Source of the DNA: Scatophagus argus
Taxonomy: Eukaryota; Chordata; Actinopteri; Scatophagidae
Reading direction: 5' to 3'
Length of the DNA: 64,000 nucleotides
NCBI RefSeq assembly: GCF_020382885.2
Contig: NC_058497.1
Location: 19,584,330-19,648,329, forward strand
The notes under the pieces were generated by a model. That model saw only the letters and a list, made by a program, of their open reading frames with translations. It ran no database searches and was not told the DNA's origin. Shown piece by piece: positions 14,801 to 26,100 of this stretch (position 1 is its first letter; every line of letters starts with the position of its first letter). The translations under genes and the position numbers were made by a program.

Positions 14801-16601
14801 AAAACCATTACAGACCATTTATTAACCCTCTTAACGGTTTATGCCTCACGCTGCCAGTCCTGTTACTAAATGTTTCTCATGTGAATACTCCACTGATAAA
14901 GCACTGCCCTTCTATACCTGCCACTTATACTACCCATAATACAAATAGACTGCAGGTCAATCGGACATTTGGGTGTTTCGGTAGTAGCAAATCTATCCTC
15001 AAGCCGTTTGTCACAAGCAGAAATGAGGACAGTTCTGTAGAGGTCTGGTAAGCTCACTTCTTTGTAACTCAGAAACCTCAGATTTTTTTTTTTTCCATTA
15101 ACAAACTCTAAATCTCCAATCCCACCAAACGCTAACTCAAATGACATCACTTGAGGCAATTCGTCAAACTTCACGCAGCTTCCTCTGGAGCCACAAAGAG
15201 CTTTATACTACTCTTTTCCACATTTGCAGTAGAAAGCCCCAAGAACCGTTAAGAGTGGTTTGATTTCCCACTGAGAATATTCACTTTGTAGAAGCTTGGT
15301 AAAAAGTGAAAATATTGCAAAGTGGAATATTTCCACTTTGTCTTCACAGTGCCACAAGAAATGTTTGTTTGGAATAGCTCACTCACATAACACGGCATAC
15401 ACACTCCACAGCTACAATGACATGTGGGAACTATCAGATTCAGGATTGCTGCTGATCTTGAAGAAGGCCTGAGGGCAAGAAGCAATGCATGTGGAGTATG
15501 GGACACATTTTTATGTTTTGTTTTTATTTTTTTATTTTATTTCCAACTGGACACAGAAGAAACAAACTTAAAGAACTTAAAGGGAGATTTACTGGTAAAA
15601 TCCATAGTTCAAAGGCTTCATGCAGCTCCTGATCATAGCCTGGTACAAAATGCTACTGTAAATCAGAGGCAGAAATAATTTAAAGCCCAAAACACACTGA
15701 ATAAAAACTCCTCTCCATTGTGACACTTACTGTCACCACCGAGAGTACTAATGAGCTGATATTTTATTGATCCCTGCAGGGAAATTTCCCTTCCACTCTC
15801 ATCTCGTGGAAAAGGTCAGAGCACAAAGGCCACATGCAGAACAGAAAGCCCGAAGCTGGAAAAGATTCAGTGACTTGCTCAAAGGCTCCTCAGCAGGGCA
15901 GATGCACGATGGCATGAGGAAATAAACCCAGGTCCTCCTGCTTTAGAAAAGTGGCACTTCTGCCCCTGCCAGCATGTTATTATGAGGGTCTTACACCCAC
16001 TTGATATTCTGTGACACTCATACTCATGATTTATCTCCATCATTAAAACCAAAGCAGAAACGAACAAAAAAGACAATGGGGCCTCACCCAGTTTTCTACA
16101 CTATTCAAAGCCCGAAAAGTGTAGTAAACTGACACAGAAAGAGGTAACACCACAGTGCAACAGGTGACACAAATAAGTCCGAATGAGCCACAGTAAAGCT
16201 TTTATGCTACACAAATGTCATGACTTCAGAGGCCTCACTGATGCTGTCGGGTCAAAACTCTCTCACACTCGGCACATATCCAATTTAAATGATCACCAAA
16301 TGAGCTGCATGAAAAACTGCCTTCTATTCTTAGCAACGCAATGAAGTCTGCATTATTTCTTCTCTCCTGGTTTAACCTTGGCTGTTTATTTTCTGATTTG
16401 CTGTCTGATTCTGGGATTAGAGCAGAACAGAGGACACACTGCATCGTTTTTGTCTTGTGTCTGACTGGGAATTTTAGTTCCACTTCCAGAGCAAAAGTTT
16501 TTTGTTTTTTTGCTGTTGTTTTTTTTTCCAAATTATACGGTCACATCCTGAATTTCAATAGCTGTTACTAAAAATAGTCTCATCCACGCGTTTAGATAGT
16601 G

Positions 16602-16645
<44 letters not shown>

Positions 16646-17062
16646 GCCTTCTGATGGCTGTGATAGCCGACACTTCGTCCACAGGTCTGCAGGTGTGTCG
16701 CTAACAGCTCTCGTGTCAATATTTTATCAATCAACCATTTTTCCTACGTTTGACCCTGCAGCGTCGCAGAATCTGACGGGTCACACGTCTCGCTGTAACA
16801 CGGACACACAGAGACAGACAGGACTGAGAATGACAGACAGACACAGAGACAGACAGATTTAAGGACAGTCCATGGGACCGAGATGTTTGGCATGCAGAGG
16901 TCTGTGTTGACCGTCGCGCATTCCTATAGATTGCCTCCATCCATGCGGCACGCGGCTGTGCGCGCCAACATCCAGCAGCACGAGACGCACGTTTCTACCT
17001 GTTAGCGCGTTAGACTATGCGTGTTGTGTCCCCTTACCTTTCCCTCTCGTCTCCTTTGACAT
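2786..17062 (-). CDS. pitpnm3: pitpnm3 (Nir1), 5' coding part: exons 1 and 2; gene continues left of the window
   Basis: Seen: two exons join in phase. Exon 1 is 17038-17062 (ATG at 17060-17062, eight codons MSKETRGK plus one base, donor GTAAGG). Exon 2 is 2786-2881 (acceptor CACAG, donor GTTAGT). It encodes about 32 residues, including THWCLQNIAQESVDSSDEEF and then FDAR. The acidic SSDEEFFDAR stretch matches the start of PITPNM3 proteins. Known: Nir proteins use this FFAT-type motif to bind VAP proteins on the ER. PITPNM3 lacks the N-terminal PI-transfer domain of PITPNM1/2, which fits a motif so close to the start. The human gene is linked to cone-rod dystrophy and reported as a CCL18 receptor. 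Exon 3 (human EEMAEGKNAILIG region) was not found in 1-2785, so the remaining exons should lie left of position 1. Intron 1 is 14,156 bp. Inferred: the start is chosen by phase match, an A at -3 and the CpG-rich context. Confidence 0.88.
4438..4650. repeat. Teleost dispersed repeat, AAGTACATTTACTCAAGTAC family, copy 1
   Basis: Contains AAGTACATTTACTCAAGTAC, then TACTTTACTTGAGTATTTCC and GAGGGAAATATTGTAGT in the order typical of this very common fish repeat. A second copy is at about 20290-20420. Its classification is uncertain. Confidence 0.65.
5558..6320. repeat. Possible non-autonomous element with weak inverted ends
   Basis: The left end TAGGGGC at 5558-5564 is inverted as GCCCCTA at 6313-6319. 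The motif AATTGTAACA or a near match occurs at 5573-5586, 5741-5758 and 6274-6287. Short ends and no clear target duplication keep this tentative. Confidence 0.25.
13209..13231. repeat. (GA)n microsatellite
   Basis: GAGAAAGAGAGAGAGAGAGA, with one A insertion, then GG. Confidence 0.85.
15755..15975. repeat. Teleost dispersed repeat with TTTATTGATCCCTGCAGGGAA motif
   Basis: Starts with TTTATTGATCCCTGCAGGGA and includes GACTTGCTCAAAGGCTCCTC and AACCCAGGTCCTCCTGCTTT, which I recognise from a common fish repeat, probably the tail of a retroelement. Limits and class are uncertain. Confidence 0.5.
16602..16642. repeat. (TC)n(CA)n microsatellite
   Basis: About 6 TC units run straight into about 14 CA units, close to the pitpnm3 promoter. 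Confidence 0.95.
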
Positions 17063-17570
17063 AGTGTCCTCTCCCGTGTGTCTCCGTCTGCCTGCGGACA
17101 CGTCGCGTAGCGTACTCTGCGCAGAAACGTTTGGTCGGGATAGTTAAACAGCGGCTCTTCCTCCGTCCCTCTCCTGCCTGCTACACCTTGACGCCTGCCA
17201 GACGGAAGCAGGGTGAAGCAGGCACGGTGAGCTACAGCCGCCGTGTCGGTCTCCTCTCACCGTGGAGAGGACAAAAAAGAGAAGGTGGAAAAACAGCAGA
17301 AGCTGCAGCTGTGCTCTCATTCACCTGTGTCAAGTCCCTCAGAGCGTCGACTCGCCCCTGCCGCAGACATACTTTGGGTATTTGTTGGTATCTGTGCAGA
17401 CTTGGTTCTCATGTCATGCCCACCCAACTCCCCGTCCCCGTCTCCTCTCCGCCGCTAACATCAGCCAGAGTTCCTCCTAACAATCCCAGGTCTGCAGCTC
17501 GACTGCCTCCAGCGGTGCGCGCACGTCCGCGGCTGCTGAAGGGCGTCCGTCCTCTCTCCTAACAGCCCGT
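16920..17570 (-). promoter_or_regulatory. pitpnm3: CpG-rich promoter and 5' UTR region of pitpnm3
   Basis: The block is clearly richer in G+C and in CG dinucleotides (for example around 16960-17000, 17100-17130 and 17500-17550) than the AT-rich DNA on either side. It contains the first coding exon at its left part. A CpG island at the first exon is the usual vertebrate arrangement. No TATA box is evident upstream of 17062 on the minus strand. Long ORFs here, such as 17131-17562 on the plus strand, are expected in stop-poor GC-rich DNA. Confidence 0.5.
17038..17062 (-). CDS. pitpnm3: pitpnm3 coding exon 1 (25 nt)
   Basis: This exon encodes MSKETRGK plus the first base of a Gly codon and ends at a strong GTAAGG donor. 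The spare G combines with the GA at the start of exon 2 to make GGA, so the phase fits exactly. The human protein also begins with a short basic, glycine-containing stretch (MAKAGRAGG). The exon is too short for ORF finding and its call rests on phase and position at the edge of a CpG-rich block. A different transcript start with another first exon is possible. Confidence 0.72.
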
Positions 17571-18877
17571 TTGTCTGACTTTGCAAAATGATAGAGAAGT
17601 ATGCTAAAAAGAAGTGGGGGGAGATGCTGCTGTAGGAACACCAGAAGCTCTAATGTGAGAGCCGTTTAGCAGCTATCCTTTGCAGGTGTTGTCATTGGCG
17701 CCACTCGGTTAATTAAAGAGCTTCATCAATCCCACTGAATTCACCACAGCAGAATCACAAGTCTGTTCACAAGTGTTACAGAGTGTTAAATATAAAGTAG
17801 GTCAATGATATTGTGAGTGTCACAAGTATGTTGTCTCCTATACAGTGTGGGGTTATTGCATATCTGCTGAATAAAAGCCAATATTTTAGGAGATATGAAG
17901 ATGAAGACTTGATGAGGGGAATCAAAGCAGAATCATAAATATTGCATGAATTAAACGTTACATTTAAAGCAGATAAGTCATTGTAATGTCACACAAGTAG
18001 CCTGTGTCGTGTATTTCCCTCTGTGCAGAGGATACAGACTAGATGAGGTATAAGGATAAAGAGCAGAAGGACAATAAATCAGTGGGATGAAGGGGGTGAA
18101 AGCTGCCACCCCTGTCAACCATCCATCACCGGAGCAGCAGGTGCCACCTTGGTCACGTAGGGGCAGTCACCCAGACAGAAGAGAAAATCTTTTGGGCTTT
18201 GACAAGAAGTGTCTCAAAATAAAACCAACCCTGTCAAAATAAAGCCCTCTGCACAAGCACAAAGTCTGATTTCTTTTTATTTCCTCCTCTCTTGCTTTCT
18301 AGGGATCAAAGAGAAATGAAGCAAATGAATCATGTTCCCTCAGCTCTAAATCCTTTAAATCCAGTTGTGAGATCTGGTCTAATCTGACAGATGCTTTACC
18401 TAATGGGTGCCTCTAATTCATTGTTAAGCTTATCTTCACCAGCACTACTGCAATACTTGACCTAAATTGCTGAAAAATAGGTTTCCTCACTGCCCCACAT
18501 TATACTTAGTGTAAATAGTGTAAAGTGGTCGTAATGTAATGTGCTGTGGACGGACCACAGGACGGACTGGTCACGGCATCATTTGGCAGGCGCGTCCTCC
18601 AAAATGAATATTGATAGAGGAAAATGCCTGTGGCCGAACCATCGCCCTGGAATCTGAGAGCCAGACACGCTACATTACCAAACGCTACTAGGAAAACATG
18701 CAGCCAATTTGTATTTATCAGGAAAGCCAATGACAATGCAGATCTGACCAAGAACACTGAGGTGGAATTTCCCTCGAGAAAAACTAAAACCCCTAAGACC
18801 AGCAAAACAGACCCTGACTGGATCAAAGTGGCAAAAAAGGCTAATTGAATTAAGTGAATTTCTTTCATAAGAGGAAT

Positions 18878-18938
18878 TCAGAATCAGAATCAGCTTTATT
18901 TGCCAAGTACGTGTGACCATACAAGGAATTTGACTCCA
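18878..18938. repeat. Teleost dispersed repeat fragment (CAGCTTTATTTGCCAAGTAC type)
   Basis: Carries TCAGAATCAGAATCAGCTTT followed by ATTTGCCAAGTACGTGTG and ACATACAAGGAATTTG-like sequence, a short and very common fish repeat fragment. The AGAATCAGAATCAGAATC at 42881-42899 may be a remnant of a related element. Confidence 0.5.
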
Positions 18939-20289
18939 TGAATTCTCTCTATGCCAGCAAGGACATGATTCCACATGAGAAGAGGCTTTGCCCAGGAAAT
19001 ACCAACATCCAGAAGGAAAAACAATAAATAACTCTGACACTTTATTTGAACAGCTGATCCCAGATACTCCCTCTGTGATCCCGGGTTGTTCCACCTGCTC
19101 TCATATTTGGTATGGTCACAGCAAAAGGGTCAACTTGAGAGAGTGGAAATCTTTACCTCTTCACACAATGGCAAAATGACATAGTTTCTTGTAGAAAGTT
19201 CAGTTCTCTGTCAAATACCAACTCTAAGTTCCTTAAGATTTGGGGGTCCTTTATTGAACATATTGGGAGAAAGAGGTGTAAACCTGGCACCTATCAGACT
19301 GTACTGTGCTGGAACTGGTTCCATTGACCCTGTTTCAGAACATTAATCATATGGACATGTTAGTCAATATACAGATTTACATTCCTAAGTGCAGTTTTTA
19401 TTTTTGGATCTATGCTGTTAGAAACCACGCAGAAACCCAGGCAGCTCAAATTCCTGGTGACCTAGAATTTGACAAAACAGTGCAGGCACAACAGAGCTTT
19501 GTCTTGTAGAAAGTTTGTAAATGTTTATGGTGGTAGATTACCACTGTGAGACCTTTGGATAATAAAGTTATGATCTGTTTCAGGCTTCCAGGGAGCCAGT
19601 AAGCACTCACAAAATACAGTACCTGGCAGTCAGCAAACCTGAATTTAGCACCTCAGGTGCACATTATTTTGTAGTTTTCCACCTGAGCACACGATTTAGC
19701 GACCTTGTGAGTGAAAAAGTACAACTGCACACCGTAGTACCAAATAAAAACCTCTAATATTCTAATATTTCTGCACTTTGAAGTTTCATGATTTACTCTA
19801 AAATTTTCTCCGGCCTGTCTCACCTTGTGTAAATAGACTGGCACTTCTTCACATTCAGAGCCTGCTGAGTGATTAGCTGCGTCACAGAGACACATCGTAT
19901 ATTCCAACTTCTTCTGTTCAAGGACCCAACTCTGACCCATTTCATTTGAATGGTGTGGCCATTTTGTGCTTGCTATAAAATTGTAAGCTTTAACATTGAC
20001 ACTGATAGGTAAAGTAGGTCTGTTGCACATAATGCATAATGCATGCAATCAAATGTCGTATCAGGATGCAACCTCTGACCCTGTCTCAGACATTGTCTTC
20101 ATGGAATCCTTTGCATCTTGAATTTTAGTTGGTTTTATTTCAATATTTTCACTCCTCTGCTAACAAGTCAGAAGTGTAACACATTGCATTTCACTACACA
20201 TCAACTCTTTGAATTCTTGAACAAGTAATAAAAACAGTTTTTGAGTGTTTAAATGTTTGGCGGTGACATTAAATCCAGGAACGAAAGCT

Positions 20290-20420
20290 AAGTAGGTACA
20301 TTTACTCATGTACAGTTGTGAGGTACTGTCACCTCACTTGTAGTATTGACATTTTATGCTACTTTATGCTACATTTAGAGGGAAATATTGAATCTTTTGA
20401 TCCACTGAATGAAACTGTAG
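20290..20420. repeat. Teleost dispersed repeat, AAGTACATTTACTCAAGTAC family, copy 2
   Basis: Shares GTACATTTACTCA, ATTTTATGCTACTTTATGCT and AGAGGGAAATATTGAA with the family in the same order as copy 1, but is more diverged and truncated. Confidence 0.6.
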
Positions 20421-23010
20421 CACCTGGTTAGGGTGCAGATCAAGTTTGGATGTAAAAAAACACATTACATAAATTCTAAAAATTGTTATAGAGTAAATTT
20501 ACATTGTAGAATTGTTACTTCCAGTGATGGATACGAATGTCACTTCTATGTTTTGATTAAGGATATTGAAAGACTGTTGAAATCTTTTAGCTTTGGTGAT
20601 CAAGAAGTGGTTGATCATTATGCTTTCATTGCTAACCATTAAACAGGCAGCTGAGCCTCTGTTAGTTAGTAGTTGACTTTGGTCTATAAGATCACTGTTC
20701 ACTGTAATGAATGGCGAAAAGCAGAGCTAGTGAGTGATATAGTGGTGAGGGTAAAGGTCGTGCTGCTCTTCTTGCTGTTATTCTGTGTGTCTACTCTCCA
20801 CTCTTCCTCACACTGTAATAAAAAAATGATGAAAACCGTCGACTTTTGTCTACATAACTCTGTTGTATCCACTCAGCCTCAGACTCACATCTGCTTTGAG
20901 GTTGACAGATAATCTTTTCAGTCTCAAAATCCATCAGTGTGAGCTTGGTTGGCTCTCTGCAGGGACTCTGCTTCTTTGCTTGTTGTAGACAATTACTTCT
21001 TAACCAGCAGCTGTTTCTGAGACCGTTAACCATCCCAACAAAGCAGAGCTGTGACTGCATTAATGGCGCAAACAGTCAAAAACAACTCAGCAATCACAAT
21101 CACAGGTGCTCTCTGAGATCTCAGACCACGTCAAAACCGTTTCACCAAAAGGAACCTGCAATGGGAAATGTTGCATAACCAGCGCCGGTATTTGCATGAC
21201 AGATCGCTCAGTGAAGCTCAGTGTCCCGTCACATCCCTCGAGAACGGCAAACAACAGCAATAAGCCATACATGATTTCATAGCCATCTGGTTTTAGTACA
21301 GAGTGTCAGCCGAAAATGCTTTGAAAGCAACCCGAATGTCACAAACTAGCCTTGAAGTACCTGTGCGGCAAAGTGTCCCCTCAAAGCATCATGAATACAA
21401 TGCAGTCGCACTGCATGTTTTCCAGTTCTGAAATTAGCTCTGATAATGAGTCAGCGCTGGCTGGGAGCAAGGTCGAACCTCTCTGACCATTACGGATTAT
21501 AAATAATGAGCAAAACACTGTTAATTCTGTTTGTGAATGTTCATGCTTAGAATCAATAAGCATAAAGTCAGCCCAGAAGCCCACATTTTGACATTTCATT
21601 ATTTTTGCTGTGCATATGGACATACACATTCAAAACAAGCAGGGAACTGGTCACATATCCAGATGCTAAGTGGTGCCTGCTGAGGCTTTTTTGTCTCTTA
21701 AATGTCTCTTGGGTGTTTGAAATTTCTCAACCATTAACAATAAAAAAATAATTAGGAATTAACTGAAAATCAACAGAATCATTTCAGGTGTTTCATGTCT
21801 TCCAACCCCTCTCAAAGTCAGGACAACCTCAGTTCTTCATTCCAATGTAAAGATAGCAACACTCCCATCGCTTTGAGCCCACCGATTTCTATTTGTCCTC
21901 GATCGAAGAAATGTGCACCGAGCTCGAGCCTGTGAAAGCCTGCACGTATCCAGACGCCCACGCAGAATCCAGCCTGAGAGAAAACAGGGGCAGCCGATTC
22001 AAAGTGAGCTAATTCATTCAGTCACTGTATGTCCCCTGTCAAAGGCTGGTCCCCACAGGCCAGAGCGACATCTGGATGTGTCCCCTCTGCTCGGTCTGCA
22101 TGGCTTTCATGTTGCTCTCAAGGGACTCAGTTTCTTTGTCTGCCAAATCCGTCCTGTTTATTTTAGATTCAGAATTGACACTTTACACCATTATTATGCA
22201 GGATTCAGTCGGTCACTACTAACAGTATAAAAACTAGCGGCCATATTTTGGTTGGATGTGGGGAAAACATGAAGGAATAAACTAATATTTTTTTAAAAAA
22301 AGATCAGCACAAAAACTTAAACCTTATTATCTTGTCTTCTCCTGTGCTCCATCATTTGGTCATGGCTTCCTGGGATCACACATTAACCAGTGAGGGTAAA
22401 TAAACACTCCTTCAGCCTTCGGAGCCTTTATTTAGACGTGAAAGAGGAAATCGTGTTACAATGGATCAAATGATGGATCATGATGCCCTTGGCTTCCTAC
22501 ATCATTTGATGGAGGCCATATGCAATTAATTTATTTCCATATTCCAATGTGAAAATAGAAAGTGTGAGTAATCCTCAGGGAGATTTAAACCAAGTGCAAG
22601 GGGAGGGTGGTAATCTTATAATCCCCTGTAATGTCGTAATGGTCTCTCCAAGCTTATCTAAACTAAACTAACTTTCCCAGAGGAATTTAATCACAGATAC
22701 AGATGGACCATGAAAAGTAATGTGACTAATGCTCCCTGTGCAATTCAAAAATCTCATCTGCTTTGCAAACACATTTATATAAAGTCATGGGCTGTCACAT
22801 CAAAGTAGTGATCTAAAAACACCTTTTAAATATACATCAACAAGTTTCATTCCAAAATAGTTAATAATCATAGTCCTTGGTCGACAAAATAATGCCAGAG
22901 TCCTGATATTTAAATCTCCCAAAAATTCAGATTTCACACCAAAATAAATAAATGTGACAGTCATTTGTTAAAAGAAAAAAAATCGCTACATCCAGGGTGC
23001 TGATAAAATG

Positions 23011-23164
23011 CTAATGGCTGACCAAAGCCGCAGCCGAAGCAGGAGGCGACTGGATCGGCTGAAGAAACTCTGAGGTGAAGACGGCCTCTGCGTATTCCTC
23101 CACGACATCCTGAAACTCTGCTGCCACGTCAGCCAGAGCCTCCGACAGCAACTCCTCTGCCAGG
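23011..23164 (-). CDS. kiaa0753: kiaa0753 last coding exon: conserved C-terminus
   Basis: The acceptor is CCTCAG; the first base completes a Ser codon. The exon encodes [20 protein letters not shown], then [13 protein letters not shown], then a fish-type tail [16 protein letters not shown] and the stop TAG at 23011-23013. The human protein ends soon after FTSEFLEAAT, so this fish version is about a dozen residues longer at the end. Confidence 0.95.
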
Positions 23165-26100
23165 CTGAGGGACAACAAACAACAGAGACATTCCAGAGAG
23201 CAAGTTATTTCCCCCCCCAAACCAAGTTGTAAAGATGGCTGCTGAAAGTGGGTCCCCACTGAAAGTTACACGGACAAGCTCTAATTTGACCGAAAAGTCA
23301 GAGTCTAACATCTGACGCATGTGAAATGAAACAAAATGATCAGATGAAATTCAAGTGACCACAATAAGAGAGTCCGAACAGTCTAAATGGTCACTATTGT
23401 TTTTCACTGGTCAACCAACAAATTTGAAAATTTGCTAAATAAAAAGAAACTTGCACACAACAAGATGTACATGGCTTAAAAAATGATTTTTTGAGGACAT
23501 TTGAGGACAGGAATTGAGGAAAAGTAAATTGGCCTTGTGTCATTCTCTTCAAAAATGCATATGATGTGATTAAAGCAAGTTTTGTTTCCACTGCCTTTGA
23601 GAGATGGACCTTAAAAAAAAAATGACTCGGCCTTGAAAGGAATAAAATGAAGGAAAATAATTGAAAGGACTGGTGAGCTGGATGCAGCACCAGGCTAAAT
23701 TTCAGTGTTTTGATCATTATCTGGGTCAACACAGACAGAATGAAGCAGGTTCATATGGGGATAAGTGAAAGTGGCATACACTGTTGGATCTCTCTTACAG
23801 AGCCCCACACAAATGATCTTTAATCTGTCGGTGCAACAAGACAATCAGAGTGATTGTGTGTTGTTGAACTACCTGTACCTTTTCAAGTGTCAATGCAAGA
23901 ATACTTTGCTCTCAGCACTGGGTACAGGATCGAACAAGAGTCAGGAATCTACCATTGTGGATTGGGAACAGACATTAGGAATATCAATAACACTATACGT
24001 TAAAAGCTATGCTGGTGCCAATGAATATCTCTTCATATTTACTGCTCCAAATATGATGAAATCCCACCACTGAGCTGTAAAAACAGCATTTAATTTCCCC
24101 TCCAGGCAAGTTTTAAGATGTCTATGAAACACTCACTGAATAATAACATATCTGATACGTTTCTACTAAAAAAAGAAAAAAAAAATTCTTAAATCGACAT
24201 CTAATCCTTCTAATTTATAATTCTAGAATCTATACACTACCAGTCAAAAGTTTGGACACACCTTGTCATTTAATGGTTCTTCTTAATTTTCATGCCTATT
24301 TACATTGCAGATTCTCACTGAAGGCATCAAAGCTATGAATGAACACATATGGAATTATGTAGTAAACAAAAACGTGTGAAATGACTCAAAACATGTTTTA
24401 CATTTTAGATTCTTCAAAACAGCCATCCTTTGCTTTGATTAATGCTTTGCACAGTCTTGGCATTCTCGCGATGAGCTTCATGAGGTAGTCACCTGAAATG
24501 GTTTTCCAACAATCTTGAAGGAGTTCCCAGAGATGCTGAGCACTTGTTGGTCCATTTGCCTTCACTCTGCGGTCCATCTCATCCCAAACCATCTCGACTG
24601 GGTTTAGGTCATGTGACTGTGGAGGCCAGGTCATCTGGTGCAGCACTGCATTACTCTCCTTCTTGGTCAAATAGCCCTTACACAGCCTAGAGGTGTGTTT
24701 GGGGTCGTTGTCCTGTTGAAAAATAAATGATGGTCCAACTAAACGCAAACCGGATGGGATGGCATGTCGCTGTAGGATGCTGTGGTAGCCATGCTGGTTC
24801 AGTGTGCCTTCAATTTTGAATAAAATCCCAAAAGTGTCACCAGCAAAGCACCCTCACACCATCGCGTCTCCTCCTCCATGCCTCACGGTGGGAACCATGC
24901 ATGTAGAGAGCATCCGTTCACCTTTTCACACAACGACACGGCAGGTGGAACCAAAGATCTCAAATTTGGACTCATCAGGCCAAAGCAAAGATTTCCACTG
25001 GTCTAATGTTCATTCCTTGTGCTTCGTGGCCCAAACAAATCTCTTCTGCTTGTTGCATTTCTTCAGCAGTGGTTTCTTAGCAGCTTTTTGACCATAAAGA
25101 TCTGATTCATTCAATCTCCTTAGAACAGTTGATGTAGAGATGTGTCTGCTACTAGAACTCTGGGTAGCATTTATCTGGGCTCTAATCTGAGGTGCTGTTA
25201 ACTTGCGATATCTGAGGCTGGTAACTCGGATGAACTTATCCTCAGCTGCAGAGGTGACTCATGGTCTTCCTTTCCTGGGGCAGTCCTCATGGGAGCCAGT
25301 TTCGTCATAGTGCTTGATGGTTTTTGCGACTGCACTTGGGGACAGATTCAAAGTTTTTGCAATTTTGCAGGCTGACCTTCAGTTCTTAAAATAATGATGG
25401 GCTGTCTTTTCTCTTTACTTAGCTGATTGGTTCTTGCCATAATATGAATTCTAACAGTTGTCAAATAGAGCTGTCAGCTGCATACCAACCTGACTTCTGC
25501 ACAACACAACTGATGGTCCCAACCCCATTAAGAAGGCAAGATATTCCACAAATTAACCGTGACAAGGCACACCTGTGAAGTGAAAACCATTTCAGGTGAC
25601 TACATCATGAAGCTCATTAAGAGAAGGCCAAGGGTTTGCAGTGCTGTCAACTAAGCAAATGGTGGTTACTTTGAGTAATCTAAAATATAAAACATATTTA
25701 GAGTTATTTAACATTTTTTTCTTTGCTACATAATTCCATATATCCTGCTTCATATATTTGATGTCTTCAGTATGTATCTACAATGGAGAAAGTAGTAAAA
25801 ATAAAGAAAAAACACTGAATGAGAAGGTGTGTCCAAACTTTTGACTGGTAGTGTAATTATTTTGTATTGCCAAAGTTTAAGTGATGAACAAAAGTAACTT
25901 TCAACTTTTCTCATCACACTTGTGTAAGCTGAATACTGGACCAGGATTGGCTTCCAAACTAGATGTCACAAATAATGCTGGAAGGTCCACCACTTAAATT
26001 TAAATTTGATTTTCAGTGAGCACTGACAAACTTTCCACTTTCAATACACGAATGTGAAAACAGCCTCTCGGTGTCAAACTCCACACATTCATCATCCTGG

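Larger units (their letters stand above)
2882..17037 (-). other. pitpnm3: pitpnm3 intron 1 (14.2 kb)
   Basis: Large first intron with no additional exon or nested gene recognised. It contains a dispersed repeat at about 4438-4650, a possible inverted-repeat element at 5558-6320, a GA microsatellite at 13209-13231, a retroelement-like repeat near 15755-15975 and a TC/CA microsatellite at 16602-16642. Regulatory elements are common in first introns of this size but cannot be identified from one sequence. Confidence 0.7.
17571..23010. other. Intergenic region between pitpnm3 and kiaa0753
   Basis: AT-rich DNA between the pitpnm3 promoter and the kiaa0753 stop codon, with no credible gene. It holds fragments of teleost dispersed repeats at about 18878-18938 and 20290-20420. 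The left-hand neighbour of the kiaa0753 stop is its 3' UTR. A candidate minus-strand AATAAA (plus-strand TTTATT) lies at 22530-22535, about 480 nt after the stop, but its use is unproven. Confidence 0.55.
24233..25855 (-). mobile_element. Tc1/mariner-type DNA transposon with long terminal inverted repeats
   Basis: Seen: the left end (24233-24262) and right end (about 25826-25855) are inverted copies starting TACACTACCAGTCAAAAG and continuing into TTTGGACACACC. The similarity extends inward, with mismatches, to about 24370 on the left and about 25719 on the right, giving inverted repeats of roughly 135 bp. TA dinucleotides sit at both ends, as expected for a TA target-site duplication. The element is about 1.62 kb, the usual full length for this superfamily. 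It encodes a degraded transposase on the minus strand. The mismatches between the two ends and the broken gene suggest an old, inactive copy. Confidence 0.93.

Noticed and set aside
17131..17562. 143-codon plus-strand ORF upstream of pitpnm3
   Set aside because: Located in CpG-rich, stop-poor DNA with overlapping ORFs in other frames and no recognisable protein family.
17588..17635. Short plus-strand frame MIEKYAKKKWGEMLL near the pitpnm3 promoter
   Set aside because: Only 15 codons before a stop, no matching exon or donor; pitpnm3 is on the other strand.
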